In this document: in pieces, positions 16,510 through 25,875 of the stretch
How the letters are laid out: each line of letters opens with the position of its first letter
Numbering within the stretch: position 1 is the first letter of the stretch
Assembly: GCA_009993635.1 (NCBI GenBank)
Contig: JAACTC010000005.1
Coordinates: forward strand, 1 to 64,000
Direction of reading: 5' to 3'
Origin: Erythrobacter sp.
GTDB lineage: Bacteria > Pseudomonadota > Alphaproteobacteria > Sphingomonadales > Sphingomonadaceae
DNA length: 64,000 nt
The notes under the pieces: generated by a model
Seen by the model: only the letters and a program-made list of their open reading frames with translations
The model's database searches: none
What the model was told of the DNA's origin: nothing
Made by a program: the position numbers and the translations under genes

Positions 16510-16708
16510 GAATTGGTCGTGTCCTTATGCAGTTCGTCGAATTCTGCGGCGATTTAGCGATCATGCATCGAAAAGGAAAGTGTGTGTCAGCAATGCGAAA
16601 GGATGCAGCGACAATCCGTTACCTGCCGATGTTTGCTTTTGTCCCTGCAATCGCCCCAATGGGCAAATGGGTGGGGCGGCACAATCTGATCGAGGAATAG
16701 TACCCGTA

Positions 16709-19681
16709 ATGACGCTCTCCCCCCGCTTTGCATATCGGGTTTCCGTGCTTGCGCTCGCCACCGTCATCGCCGCACCCGCTGTGGCGCAGGACGCGCCTGA
16801 AGTTGCGCAGACCAACCAGACGCCAGACCCGGCGGACACGGTGCAGGACGAGAACGAGATCGTCGTGACGGCGCAGCGGCTGCGCGGCGCGGTGGATACG
16901 GACGTTCCGCCGGTGATCGAGCTCACCGAGGCGGATATCGCATCCTACGGCGCGGATTCGCTGACCGATCTTGTCGCCCAGCTGGCACCGCAGACGGGGT
17001 CCGGCCGGGGGCATGGCGGTGGCGGCCCGCCGGTGGTGCTGGTGAACGGGCAGCGCGTCGCAAGCTTCCGCGAACTGCGCCGCTATCCGCCCGAAGCCAT
17101 CCAGAAGGTCGAGGTCTTCCCGGAAGAAGTCGCGCTGCAATACGGCTTTCGCGCCGACCAGCGAGTGATCAACTTCATCCTGAAAGACAATTTCACCAGC
17201 CGCGAGGTCGAGCTTGAATATGGCGGGTCGCTGGAAGGCGGCACGGCCGATGGCGAGGTCGAGCTGTCGCAACTGGTGATCAAGGGGCCGCGACGTATCA
17301 ACGTGGCGGCCGAGTTCAACACCAATTCGATGCTGACGGAGGCCGAGCGCGACATCATCCAGACGCCCGGCACCGTCCCCACGGTGGCAGGCGATCCCGA
17401 CCCGGCCCCTTTCCGCAGCCTGCGCGCGGATGCCGAATCGTACGAACTGGAAGGGTCGTTCAACACCGCGATAGGCGAGGGGGCCAATGCCAAGGCGATC
17501 TCCGCGAACCTCGCGGCCGCGCAGACCTATTCGCGATCGCTTTCCGGGCTGGATATCGTCACGCTGACCGAACCGGGCGCGGGCGGCCAGAGCGAGGTTC
17601 GCGCGATCGACGCCGATCCACTGACCCGGCTTTCGCGGACCACCACCATTTCAGGCGGGGGCGCCTATCGCGAGGCGCTCGGCGATTTCCAGTTCGACCT
17701 GACGGTGGACGCGAGCCATGTCGAAAGCGAAAGCGATATCGACCGGCGGCGCGATCTCACCGTGCTGCAGGATCTGGTCGATGCCGGTGCGCTGGCGGTC
17801 GATGGGCCATTGCCGAGCATCGCCACCAACGGGTTCGACCGCGCGTCGAGCGAGACGACCTCCGTATCGGGCAAATCGACCCTTCGCGGCAGCCCGCTGC
17901 TGCTCCCCGCCGGTGAGATGAACCTGACGCTGGCAGCAGGGTACGACTGGACGCAGGTGGTGAGCGAAGACACGCGGACCGCGCTGGGCAAGACGGTTCT
18001 GAAGCGCGGCGATATCAATGGTTCGGCCAATCTCACCATTCCGCTGGCAAGCGAGCGGGAGGGGTTTCTCGGCTTTCTGGGCGAACTCAACCTGAACCTC
18101 ACAGGCGACATCAACGATCTGTCGGACTTCGGAACGCTGACCGGCTCGACCATCGGCCTGACATGGGAGCCGGTGGAGAGACTGACCCTGCAGGCGACCC
18201 GGATCGCGCGCGATGCGGCACCGGGCCTGTCCGCGCTGGGCGACCCGACGATCCAGACATTCAACGTGCCGGTGTTCGATTTCGCCACTGGCAACAGCGT
18301 GCTCGCAACGGTCATCAGCGGGGGCAATCCGTTCCTGCCTGCATCGAGCCAGAACGACATCAAGCTGAGCGTCAATTACGAGCTCGACCTGTTCGAGCGT
18401 TCGAGCATCCTTGTCGAATATTTCGACAACAACGCGAAAAACACGACCGAATCCTTCCCCCTGCTGACCTCGAATATCGAGGCGGCGTTCCCAGATCGGG
18501 TGACGCGCGATGGATCGGGCACGCTGATCGCGCTCGACCAGCGGCCGATCACTTATGCGGAGCGCAACAGCAGACGCATTCGCTATGGCATCAATCTGTT
18601 CGGCAGGGTTGGCAAGGCGACGGAAGGTCGCGGCGGCGGTGGGCCCGGCGGCTCCGGCGGCTCTGGCGGATCGGGCGGCGGCGATCGGGCCGGTGGCCCC
18701 GGTGCTCCCGGTGGCGGTGCAGGGCGCATGGGGGCGGAGCAGTTCCAGCAGATGCGCGAGACGTTCTGCGCGTCGGAGCCGGGCACGGTACCCGATCTTT
18801 CCCAGTTGCCGCCGTTCATTCGCGAACGGCTGACGAAGGAAGACGGCTCCGTCGACACGGAGCGGGTGGCGCGCATGCGCGAACGGTTTTGCAATGCCGA
18901 TGCGTCTGCCGCTAGCGGCCCCGGCGGGCCGGGAATGTTCGATCCGCAGATGATGGCGACGCTTCGCACGGCGCTGTGCGGCGATCCGACCGCGCCGATC
19001 GATCTTGAATCGCTGCCCGAAGAACTGCGGGCACGGCTGACGAACGAGGACGGCACGATCGACGAGGAACGGCTGGCGCGCATGCGCGAACGGCTGTGCC
19101 AGGCAGAGGGCACGGAGCAGCAGGGCGAAGGCTCTGGGCGGCGCGGTGGCGGCGGTCGGCGCGGCGGTGGGCCGTTCGGCGGTGGCGACGGGCAAGGACG
19201 CTGGAATCTTGCGCTCTACCACTCGATCGAGCTGGATAATACCGCGCTCATCGCGCCCGGCGTGCCGGTGCTCGACTTCCTCGATGGCGATGCTTCCGGC
19301 CAGTCGGGCGGTATCGCGCGCCACCAGGTCGAGCTGGAAGGCGGGGTATTCTACAAGGGGATCGGTGCGCGGTTGAGCGGCAATTACCGAAGCGCGACCC
19401 GCGTGGACGGCAATGGACTCACCGGGGCGCAGGATCTGTTCTTCGGCGATCTGCTGACGTTCGATATGCGCCTGTTCGTCAATCTGGAAGAACAGGGCTG
19501 GCTGACGGGGGACGAGCCGGGCTTCTTCAAGGGTTCGCGCATGTCGCTGCGGGTCGATAACCTGTTCAACACGCGGCAGGATGTCGTCGATGCGAACGGC
19601 GTCACCCCGATCCGATTCCAGCCTGCATTGATCGACCCGCTGGGGCGCACGGTGTCCGTCCAGTTCCGCAAGCTTTTCTGA
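16709..19681 (+). CDS. TonB-dependent outer-membrane receptor-like protein with a Gly/Cys-rich duplicated insert
   Basis: A 990-residue outer-membrane protein. A signal peptide ends near APAVAQ. A TonB-box-like segment (DENEIVVTAQ) and a plug domain (ADSLTDLVAQLAP, then VLVNGQRVASFRELR) follow. The barrel ends with a C-terminal aromatic residue (VSVQFRKLF). It lacks an obvious substrate signature. Residues about 640-828 are an unusual insert: Gly-rich linkers flanking two copies (about 682-731 and 748-802) of a module with paired cysteines and an RLTxEDGxxDxER core. The insert probably sits in an extracellular loop. The ATG at 16709 is preceded by GAGGA at 12 bases. It is a single gene, divergent from infA. 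Confidence 0.85.
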   Translation: MTLSPRFAYRVSVLALATVIAAPAVAQDAPEVAQTNQTPDPADTVQDENEIVVTAQRLRGAVDTDVPPVIELTEADIASYGADSLTDLVAQLAPQTGSGRGHGGGGPPVVLVNGQRVASFRELRRYPPEAIQKVEVFPEEVALQYGFRADQRVINFILKDNFTSREVELEYGGSLEGGTADGEVELSQLVIKGPRRINVAAEFNTNSMLTEAERDIIQTPGTVPTVAGDPDPAPFRSLRADAESYELEGSFNTAIGEGANAKAISANLAAAQTYSRSLSGLDIVTLTEPGAGGQSEVRAIDADPLTRLSRTTTISGGGAYREALGDFQFDLTVDASHVESESDIDRRRDLTVLQDLVDAGALAVDGPLPSIATNGFDRASSETTSVSGKSTLRGSPLLLPAGEMNLTLAAGYDWTQVVSEDTRTALGKTVLKRGDINGSANLTIPLASEREGFLGFLGELNLNLTGDINDLSDFGTLTGSTIGLTWEPVERLTLQATRIARDAAPGLSALGDPTIQTFNVPVFDFATGNSVLATVISGGNPFLPASSQNDIKLSVNYELDLFERSSILVEYFDNNAKNTTESFPLLTSNIEAAFPDRVTRDGSGTLIALDQRPITYAERNSRRIRYGINLFGRVGKATEGRGGGGPGGSGGSGGSGGGDRAGGPGAPGGGAGRMGAEQFQQMRETFCASEPGTVPDLSQLPPFIRERLTKEDGSVDTERVARMRERFCNADASAASGPGGPGMFDPQMMATLRTALCGDPTAPIDLESLPEELRARLTNEDGTIDEERLARMRERLCQAEGTEQQGEGSGRRGGGGRRGGGPFGGGDGQGRWNLALYHSIELDNTALIAPGVPVLDFLDGDASGQSGGIARHQVELEGGVFYKGIGARLSGNYRSATRVDGNGLTGAQDLFFGDLLTFDMRLFVNLEEQGWLTGDEPGFFKGSRMSLRVDNLFNTRQDVVDANGVTPIRFQPALIDPLGRTVSVQFRKLF

Positions 19682-19770
19682 GCGATCGGCATCGGGCCAC
19701 GGGACGACATGACCGGATAACCGCGCCGGCGCGCTGGCAAGCGGCGCGGGTGCTGCCTATCTAGGCCGCC

Positions 19771-21741
19771 ATGTCCCGCGATCCGTTAGACAGCAAGGCG
19801 AACCGGCCGCACGACCCGCGTGGGAAGGAGCGTTTCAACGAGGAACGCGCCGCCTATACCGTCGCCAGCGCGCAGCCCGACCTCGAAGGCGGGGTCAAGG
19901 CGATCCGGGAGACCGTGCGCACGCTCCCGCCGCGGCCGGGCGTGTACCGCATGCTCGATGCGCGGGGCGATGTGCTGTACGTGGGCAAGGCGCGCAGCCT
20001 GAAGGCGCGGGTGGCGAATTACACGCAGGTTGCCGCGCTTTCCAATCGGTTGCAGCGGATGGTCAGCCAGACGCGCAGCATGGAAATCGTCACCACCAAT
20101 TCGGAGGCGGGCGCGCTGCTGCTCGAAGCGCAGTTCATCAAGCGGTACCGCCCGCCGTTCAACGTGCTGTTGCGTGACGACAAGAGCTTCCCCTTCATCC
20201 TGCTGCGCGCCGATCACGCGTTTCCCCGCATCCAGAAGCATCGCGGGGCACGCCGCGCGAAAGGCAACTACTACGGTCCCTTCGCCAGCGCGGGTTCGGT
20301 CAACAAGACGCTTAATGCGCTACAGAAACTGTTCCTGCTAAGGTCCTGTACCGACAGCTTTTTCTCCAACCGCGACCGGCCCTGCCTGCTTTACCAGATC
20401 AAGCGGTGCTCTGGCCCCTGCGTGGGCCGGATCGACGAGGACGGGTACGAGCGGCTGGTGCAGCAGGCGAAGGACTTCCTCGGCGGCAAGTCCTCTGCCG
20501 TGCAGCAGGACCTCGAAAAGCAGATGGCCGAAGCGGCGGAAAAGCTTGACTTCGAAACCGCCGCCATCCTGCGCGATCGGTTGCGCGCAGCGACCTTCAT
20601 CCAGGGTTCGCAGGCGGTCAACGCCAGCGGGGTGGGCGATGCAGACGTCTTCGCGCTCGCCGCAAAGGGCGGGCGGATCGCGGTGCAGGCCTTCTTCATC
20701 CGCGGCGGGCAAAACTGGGGCCACCGCGCCTTCTTTCCCACGCACACGCAGGATGTCGAGGTGGATGACGTCCTCGCGCGGGTCATCATGCAGTTCTACG
20801 AGGAGGTGCCCCCGCCGCGTACCGTGCTGGTCGATCGCGCGCTGCCGGAAGGCGATCTGGTGGAACAGGCGCTGTGCGAGGCGGCGGAGCACAAGGTCGA
20901 AATCTCGGTGCCCCAGCGCGGCGACCGCCGCCGCCTGATGGAGCAGGCGCAGCGCAATGCGGTCGACGCGCTGGACCGCCGGCTGGCGGAGAGTGGCACG
21001 CAGGCCAAGCTCAACCGCGATCTGGCAGAATTTCTGGAGCTGGAAGAGCCGCCGCAGCGGATCGAGATCTACGACAACAGCCATATTCAGGGCGCGAAGG
21101 CGGTCGGCGCGATGGTGGTCGCCGGGCCGGAAGGGTTCGAAAAAGGCCAGTACCGCAAGTTCAATATCAAGACCGCGCAGACCAACGACGATTTCGCGAT
21201 GATGCGCGAGGTGATGCAGCGGCGTTTCCGCAATCTTGCGGAGAATCCCGATGGGGAGGAGGGTAAGCGCAACAGCCACGAAACCGTCTGGCCCGATCTG
21301 GTGCTGATCGATGGCGGCAAGGGCCAGATGTCGTCCGTACGCGATACGCTGGCCGAAATGGGGATCGAGGATGTGCCGCTGATTGCCATTGCCAAGGGGC
21401 CGGATCACGGCCGCGAGGGGCGCGAAGTGTTTCACTTCCCCGACGGACGCGAAAAGACGTTGCCGGTCAATTCGCCGCTATTGTTCCACCTCCAGCGGCT
21501 TCGGGATGAAGTGCACCGCTACGTGATCGGCGCGCACCGCGCCAAGCGCAGCCGCGCCATCAGCGCCTCGCCCCTGGACGAGATTCCCGGGATCGGCCCG
21601 TCGCGCAAGCGCGCGCTGCTGCTGCATTTCGGCACGGCGGGCAAGGTGCGCGCGGCGGCTCTGGAAGACCTGAAGCGCGCGCCGGGCATCAGCGATGCGG
21701 TGGCGCAGCAGATCTACGACTTCTATCACGCCGGAGCGTAG
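19771..21741 (+). CDS. uvrC: Excinuclease ABC subunit C
   Basis: A 656-residue nucleotide-excision-repair nuclease making both incisions around DNA damage with UvrA and UvrB. Domains in order are: GIY-YIG nuclease (RPGVYRMLDARGDVLYVGKA, about 50-135), a UVR motif (about 250-285) for UvrB contact, the RNase H-like endonuclease domain (IEIYDNSHIQGAKAVGAMVV and DLVLIDGGKGQ, with the Asp-Asp-His triad), and tandem helix-hairpin-helix motifs at the end (IPGIGPSRKRALLLHFG). About 45 extra residues precede the GIY-YIG domain, a common alphaproteobacterial feature, so the start could be slightly later. Confidence 0.97.
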   Translation: MSRDPLDSKANRPHDPRGKERFNEERAAYTVASAQPDLEGGVKAIRETVRTLPPRPGVYRMLDARGDVLYVGKARSLKARVANYTQVAALSNRLQRMVSQTRSMEIVTTNSEAGALLLEAQFIKRYRPPFNVLLRDDKSFPFILLRADHAFPRIQKHRGARRAKGNYYGPFASAGSVNKTLNALQKLFLLRSCTDSFFSNRDRPCLLYQIKRCSGPCVGRIDEDGYERLVQQAKDFLGGKSSAVQQDLEKQMAEAAEKLDFETAAILRDRLRAATFIQGSQAVNASGVGDADVFALAAKGGRIAVQAFFIRGGQNWGHRAFFPTHTQDVEVDDVLARVIMQFYEEVPPPRTVLVDRALPEGDLVEQALCEAAEHKVEISVPQRGDRRRLMEQAQRNAVDALDRRLAESGTQAKLNRDLAEFLELEEPPQRIEIYDNSHIQGAKAVGAMVVAGPEGFEKGQYRKFNIKTAQTNDDFAMMREVMQRRFRNLAENPDGEEGKRNSHETVWPDLVLIDGGKGQMSSVRDTLAEMGIEDVPLIAIAKGPDHGREGREVFHFPDGREKTLPVNSPLLFHLQRLRDEVHRYVIGAHRAKRSRAISASPLDEIPGIGPSRKRALLLHFGTAGKVRAAALEDLKRAPGISDAVAQQIYDFYHAGA

Positions 21742-21755
21742 GAAATTCCGGGCGG

Positions 21756-22232
21756 CTAGCGGCCCGGCCCGCCTTGCACTTCCCAGAACACGCAATCTGC
21801 CTGCGCGCGCACCGCGACCTTGGGCTTGCCAATGGTGAAGTCATGCCGCGAACCGTCTGGTAGCCATACGGTCGCGGTATCGGAGCTCATCATGCCCTGC
21901 CAAGATGTGATTGGCAGCGGGATCGTCATGGAATTGCCGGTCGTCTTGATAACTTTGACATCTTCGACCGTTGTGAAGTCGCTCATGTTCAGCTTCACCG
22001 TGGTGCCAGCCGCCGGCGGGCTCCACCCAGTTTTGGTGAAGGTGATGTAGGTTTCGTCATCACCGTCCATCATAGAGGAGACGGTGCCCTGCGGTACGGA
22101 TTTGGCGATGGTGCAACCCTGCTTGTCCCACGTCATTTTCCAACCGCCATGATATTCCGGCTGTTTTGCGAGCACGGCAATCGGGGCAAACGCCACGCCT
22201 GCAGCAATTGCAGCGAACAAGAACTTACGCAT
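21756..22232 (-). CDS. Unrecognised secreted protein
   Basis: A 158-residue protein with a clear signal peptide (MRKFLFAAIAAGVAFAPIAVLA, probable cleavage before KQP). The mature part is rich in beta-type sequence and has two cysteines (GCTIAKS and ADCVFWEV) that could form a disulphide, suggesting a small periplasmic beta-sandwich. No family is recognised. It converges with uvrC, leaving a 14-base gap. Its sequence is less GC-rich than its neighbours. The ATG at 22232 is chosen because it starts the signal peptide. Confidence 0.65.
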   Translation of the reverse strand: MRKFLFAAIAAGVAFAPIAVLAKQPEYHGGWKMTWDKQGCTIAKSVPQGTVSSMMDGDDETYITFTKTGWSPPAAGTTVKLNMSDFTTVEDVKVIKTTGNSMTIPLPITSWQGMMSSDTATVWLPDGSRHDFTIGKPKVAVRAQADCVFWEVQGGPGR

Positions 22233-22388
22233 TGGGCAAACTCCCCACCCGTTCAATGGGCTGATGTTAGCCGCAACCCGTTAGGGCGCAAGCAAATTTG
22301 CCTACTCATCAAAGTGGCGGGCCCGTCTGTTCTTCGATTGGCTAGCCGATTCACAATGCGCGGTGGCGTTATCCAATGCACAGGCCGA

Positions 22389-24029
22389 TCAGTCCTCCAC
22401 GCGCGTTAGGTCGAGGTCGTGGAAGTCATAGGAAAAGTCGGTCAGGTCCGAAATCGCCTTCATCGTCATACCCGTGACCTTGCCGTTCTCGACCTTGAAA
22501 TCGACGAAGGCGTCGGCCTTCAGCGAGCTGTCGGGCCAGAAGGCGGCAAACCGATTCCCATCATAGTGCGTGAGGTCGCCGTCGAGGATTTCGCTGCGGC
22601 CCATATCGATGAACAGGCCGCCATTGTCGTTCATCCGGATGACGACATTGCCGTACCACGGGTCGCGGTAGATGCCGACATAGGCGGACAGCGGCAGGCT
22701 GGGCGGTGCCGCGTTTTCGGGCGCGCTCGCCGCAGTATCGGCGATCAGCTTCGTCCCCTCGGCCTCGGCCTCGGCGAATGCGCCGCCCCAGTCGGAGATG
22801 AAATCATATTCGGGATGCCCGAGCAGCGCGACCGCGACGTGGTAGTTGAGGGTGGAGGGGGCGCCGCGATAATCGTTCGTGGCGCTGAACAGCACGATGT
22901 CGTCTTCCGGAATGATCATGAAATTGCTGACCACGCCGGGCGCGCCGCCGCCGTGGCTGACCAGCAACCGTCCGGCGAAGTCCTGCGTGCTCCAGCCCAG
23001 CGCATAGGCCGAAAGGTGCGACAGGCCCGCTGCCCGCAGCCTGCCGTTGACGCCGGTCGGCGTGACGCCCTGCCACACTTCGCGCACCTGGCGTTCGTCC
23101 AGCAGGCGCGTGCCATCTTCGGTCACGCCTCCGTCGAGCCAGAAGTTGCCCCACTTCATCATGCCCGCGGTGTCGCACCAGATGCCGCCCGCCGCATTCC
23201 AGGTTTCGGAAAAGGCGAGCCGCTCGTCGATCGGGACGCCTGCGTCCGCACCCGCCGCACGCTCGTGCCCGGTGACGAAGCTCGCACCTGCCGGAATACG
23301 GCTCTTGTCCGCCACACACCGGTCCATGCCCACGGGCCTCAGTATCTCGTCCGTGACGAAGTCGGCCCAGCTTTTGCCGGAAACACGCTCGATGATTTCG
23401 CCCGCGACGACGTAGAGCAGGTTGTCGTAGGCGTATTCGGAGCGGAAACCGGCACTGGGCCGCAGCAGGGGCAAGGCCTTGATCACGTCTTCGGGTTCGG
23501 CATTGCCATCGGGCCAGATCAGCAGATCGCCCGCGCCCAGCGGGAGGCCGGAGCGATGGGTGAGCGCGTCGCGCACGGTGAAATGCTCGCTGACCCACGG
23601 ATCGTACATGGCGAATTCGGGGATGTAGGTGCGAATGGGTTCGTCCCACTTCACCTCTCCGCGCTCTACCAGCATGGCGAGCGCGGTGGTGGTGAACGCC
23701 TTGGAAATGCTGGCGATGGGGAACAGCATGTCCTGCGTGACCGGGCGGTTCGTGCCTTCTTCGGCTAGGCCTTCGGCCCCCTGCCACACGGTTTTGCCGT
23801 CGATCGAAACCGCGGCGACCATTCCGGTCGAATCATAGGCCTGCATCGTGCGGCGAAGCGCCGCGTCGTAATCCAGCGGCGCAACCGGCGCCATCGCTGC
23901 GTCGGCCTCTGCCTCTGCCTCGGCCACGGCGACCTGCGGCGTTGCCGGAGCTGGGTCCATAGTGAGATGCGCGCAGGCGGACAGAGCGCAGGGGAGGAGC
24001 AGCAATGCTCCGGTCTTGGCAAATTTCAT
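22389..24029 (-). CDS. Lipoprotein serine hydrolase, class C beta-lactamase/AmpH fold
   Basis: A 546-residue protein with a lipoprotein signal (LSAC at the cleavage site) followed by an Ala/Glu-rich linker. The catalytic domain carries SxxK in SISKAFTTTALAM, YxN in YAYDN, and the KTG-equivalent HGG in SHGGGAPG. A C-terminal DUF3471-like domain (about 445-546) follows. Relatives include esterases, D-aminopeptidases and penicillin-interactive proteins, so the substrate is unknown. The lipobox lacks Asp after Cys, so it could reach the outer membrane. It is a single gene with a 96-base gap to the EcsC gene. Confidence 0.85.
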   Translation of the reverse strand: MKFAKTGALLLLPCALSACAHLTMDPAPATPQVAVAEAEAEADAAMAPVAPLDYDAALRRTMQAYDSTGMVAAVSIDGKTVWQGAEGLAEEGTNRPVTQDMLFPIASISKAFTTTALAMLVERGEVKWDEPIRTYIPEFAMYDPWVSEHFTVRDALTHRSGLPLGAGDLLIWPDGNAEPEDVIKALPLLRPSAGFRSEYAYDNLLYVVAGEIIERVSGKSWADFVTDEILRPVGMDRCVADKSRIPAGASFVTGHERAAGADAGVPIDERLAFSETWNAAGGIWCDTAGMMKWGNFWLDGGVTEDGTRLLDERQVREVWQGVTPTGVNGRLRAAGLSHLSAYALGWSTQDFAGRLLVSHGGGAPGVVSNFMIIPEDDIVLFSATNDYRGAPSTLNYHVAVALLGHPEYDFISDWGGAFAEAEAEGTKLIADTAASAPENAAPPSLPLSAYVGIYRDPWYGNVVIRMNDNGGLFIDMGRSEILDGDLTHYDGNRFAAFWPDSSLKADAFVDFKVENGKVTGMTMKAISDLTDFSYDFHDLDLTRVED

Positions 24030-24125
24030 AAGGGTACAGGCTCCCGATTACGGGGCCCTTATGCAGCGATTGCCGGGGAGATCAAACCTGTTGCTCGCGG
24101 CGACCCGGCTGGATCGCCGCGTGCG

Positions 24126-24869
24126 TTATGGCTTGGCCGCGCGCAGGCGACGTTCCTGGAAGGCGTAGCGCGCCGCTTCGCCGATATCACCCTGGAACGA
24201 CACGTTGACCGCGCCGCCGATGACCGACCCGACGATCGGCACCACCGCGCCCACGCGGCGACGGAACAGCGCAAGGGCGAGGGCGCGGGAAACGCGCTCC
24301 ACCGCCTGTTCGATGATCGGTTCGATCTCGTCGGGCGAGATTTCGGTCAGGTTGCCATCCGTATCGATGCCATTTTCCAGAACAGCAATCCGCTCCTGCC
24401 GCTGACTGCGATCGTTGAGACTTGCGAGTTCGAGGATCTGCAGGCGGAACAGGCGTTCACGCGCGCCCTTGCCGTCGTAGCCGTATGCGCGGCCCGTATC
24501 GCGGATATTGCGCAGCGCCACCGCGATCGTTGCCGGGATGTCCAGCCCCATGGTCGCGATGCCGCCGAGGCCGGATGCAGCCCCGGTCGAGCCGCTGACC
24601 GCCTTTGCGGTCCGCTCGACGGTTTTGGCTGCATCGTGGCACTGGACCAGATCGGTCAGGTCGTGATCGAACTTCACCAGCTGGGGTGCGCCGATCGCCC
24701 GGTCGATCCCGCTCAGCACACCCTTGACGAGCCCGCTGGGGATGAAGCTGGTGACCGCGCTCGCGACCGGATTGGTGAATTTCTCGAACCCCCTCCCGAT
24801 GAGGGAGGGTTTGCTGTCGCGAAAGGCCTGTTGCTGTTTTTCGAATTGCATGATGGCCGAACGGGCCAC
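24126..24869 (-). CDS. EcsC-family protein
   Basis: A 247-residue protein matching the EcsC family: small and Gly/Ala-rich in the middle (SGSTGAASGLGGIATMGLDIPATI) with hydrophobic stretches near residues 95-120 and 205-225. EcsC proteins are membrane-associated and of unknown biochemical function; in Bacillus they lie with the EcsAB ABC transporter, which is absent here. The GTG start at 24869 lies upstream of an in-frame ATG at 24851 with no better ribosome site, so the true start is uncertain. Confidence 0.75.
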   Translation of the reverse strand: MARSAIMQFEKQQQAFRDSKPSLIGRGFEKFTNPVASAVTSFIPSGLVKGVLSGIDRAIGAPQLVKFDHDLTDLVQCHDAAKTVERTAKAVSGSTGAASGLGGIATMGLDIPATIAVALRNIRDTGRAYGYDGKGARERLFRLQILELASLNDRSQRQERIAVLENGIDTDGNLTEISPDEIEPIIEQAVERVSRALALALFRRRVGAVVPIVGSVIGGAVNVSFQGDIGEAARYAFQERRLRAAKP

Positions 24870-24899
24870 GAGCCCGCTCGTTCCGCACCTGCCAAAGGC

Positions 24900-25844
24900 T
24901 TATTCTGAAGCCTTCTTCCGCCGCTTGCGCATCATGCCTTCCTGCGCCACGCTGGCCACCAGCGTGCCGCCTTCGGTGAAGATGCGCCCGCGGTTATAGC
25001 CGCGCCCGCTGCCCGACCATGGACTGTCGGTGTCGTACAGCAGCCATTCGTCCGCCCGCGCAGGCGCGTGGAACCAGATCGCGTGGTCGAGGCTGGCACC
25101 GATCAGTTCGTTGCGCATCCACGACAGGCCATGCGCGATGGCAGCCGTGCCGAGCAGGGTGTAGTCGCTTGCATAGGCGATCACCGCGCGATGCAGCGCC
25201 GGATCGTCGGGCAGGGGGCCGACGGTCTTGAACCAGGTCTGCGAACTGGGTTCGCGCGGGGTCGTATCCATCCAGTGCAGCCCGTCCACCGGGCGCATTT
25301 CGATCGGGCGAGGGCGCAGCATGAAGCGGCGCTGGCTCTCGCTCATCTGGTCGAGCTTGTCGGCGAATATCTCGCGGCGCAGCTGCTGGTCGGATTTGAG
25401 CGTTTCCGGGTCGGGCACATGCGGAAAGGGCATGTTTTCGTGCGCAAGGCCGTCTTCGGGAGTCTGGAAGCTGGCCGTGAGATTCAGGATCGGGGTGCCG
25501 TCCTGGCTTGCCACGGCGCGGCGGTTGGCGAAGCTGCGGCCATCGAAATCGCGCGCGATGGCGTAGTCGATCGGCGGCCCTTCCTCGCCCCCGCGCAGGA
25601 AATAGGCGTGCAGCGAATGCGCTTCCTTGCCGTCGCCGATGCTCGCCTGCGCAGCCTGCAGGGCCTGTGCGATCACCTGCCCGCCGAACACGCGCCCGAT
25701 CCCGTCGACCTGCGGCTTGCCGCGGAATGAATCGTTCTCGATCCGCTTCACCGTGAGCAGATCGACCAGCTGGGCGGTCAGAGCTTGGGGATCGGTGTTG
25801 TCGAGATCGGCATAATTCGCCGGGGTAGGAGATGGGCCAGTCAT
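24900..25844 (-). CDS. tesB: Acyl-CoA thioesterase II
   Basis: A 314-residue double-hotdog enzyme hydrolysing acyl-CoA to free fatty acid and CoA. GRVFGGQVIAQALQAAQASI and HSLHAYFLRGGEEGPPIDY are the diagnostic N-terminal half. In the C-terminal half, AYASDYTLLGTAAIAHG holds the Asp of the active site, and LDHAIWFHAPARADEWLLYD and NRGRIFTEGGTLVASVAQEG complete the signature. It lies 31 bases after a FemAB-like gene on the same strand. The ATG at 25844 is set by homology. Confidence 0.95.
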   Translation of the reverse strand: MTGPSPTPANYADLDNTDPQALTAQLVDLLTVKRIENDSFRGKPQVDGIGRVFGGQVIAQALQAAQASIGDGKEAHSLHAYFLRGGEEGPPIDYAIARDFDGRSFANRRAVASQDGTPILNLTASFQTPEDGLAHENMPFPHVPDPETLKSDQQLRREIFADKLDQMSESQRRFMLRPRPIEMRPVDGLHWMDTTPREPSSQTWFKTVGPLPDDPALHRAVIAYASDYTLLGTAAIAHGLSWMRNELIGASLDHAIWFHAPARADEWLLYDTDSPWSGSGRGYNRGRIFTEGGTLVASVAQEGMMRKRRKKASE

Positions 25845-25875
25845 CGCCTGTCTGTGCGGGGCGTTTCCGCGAGCG

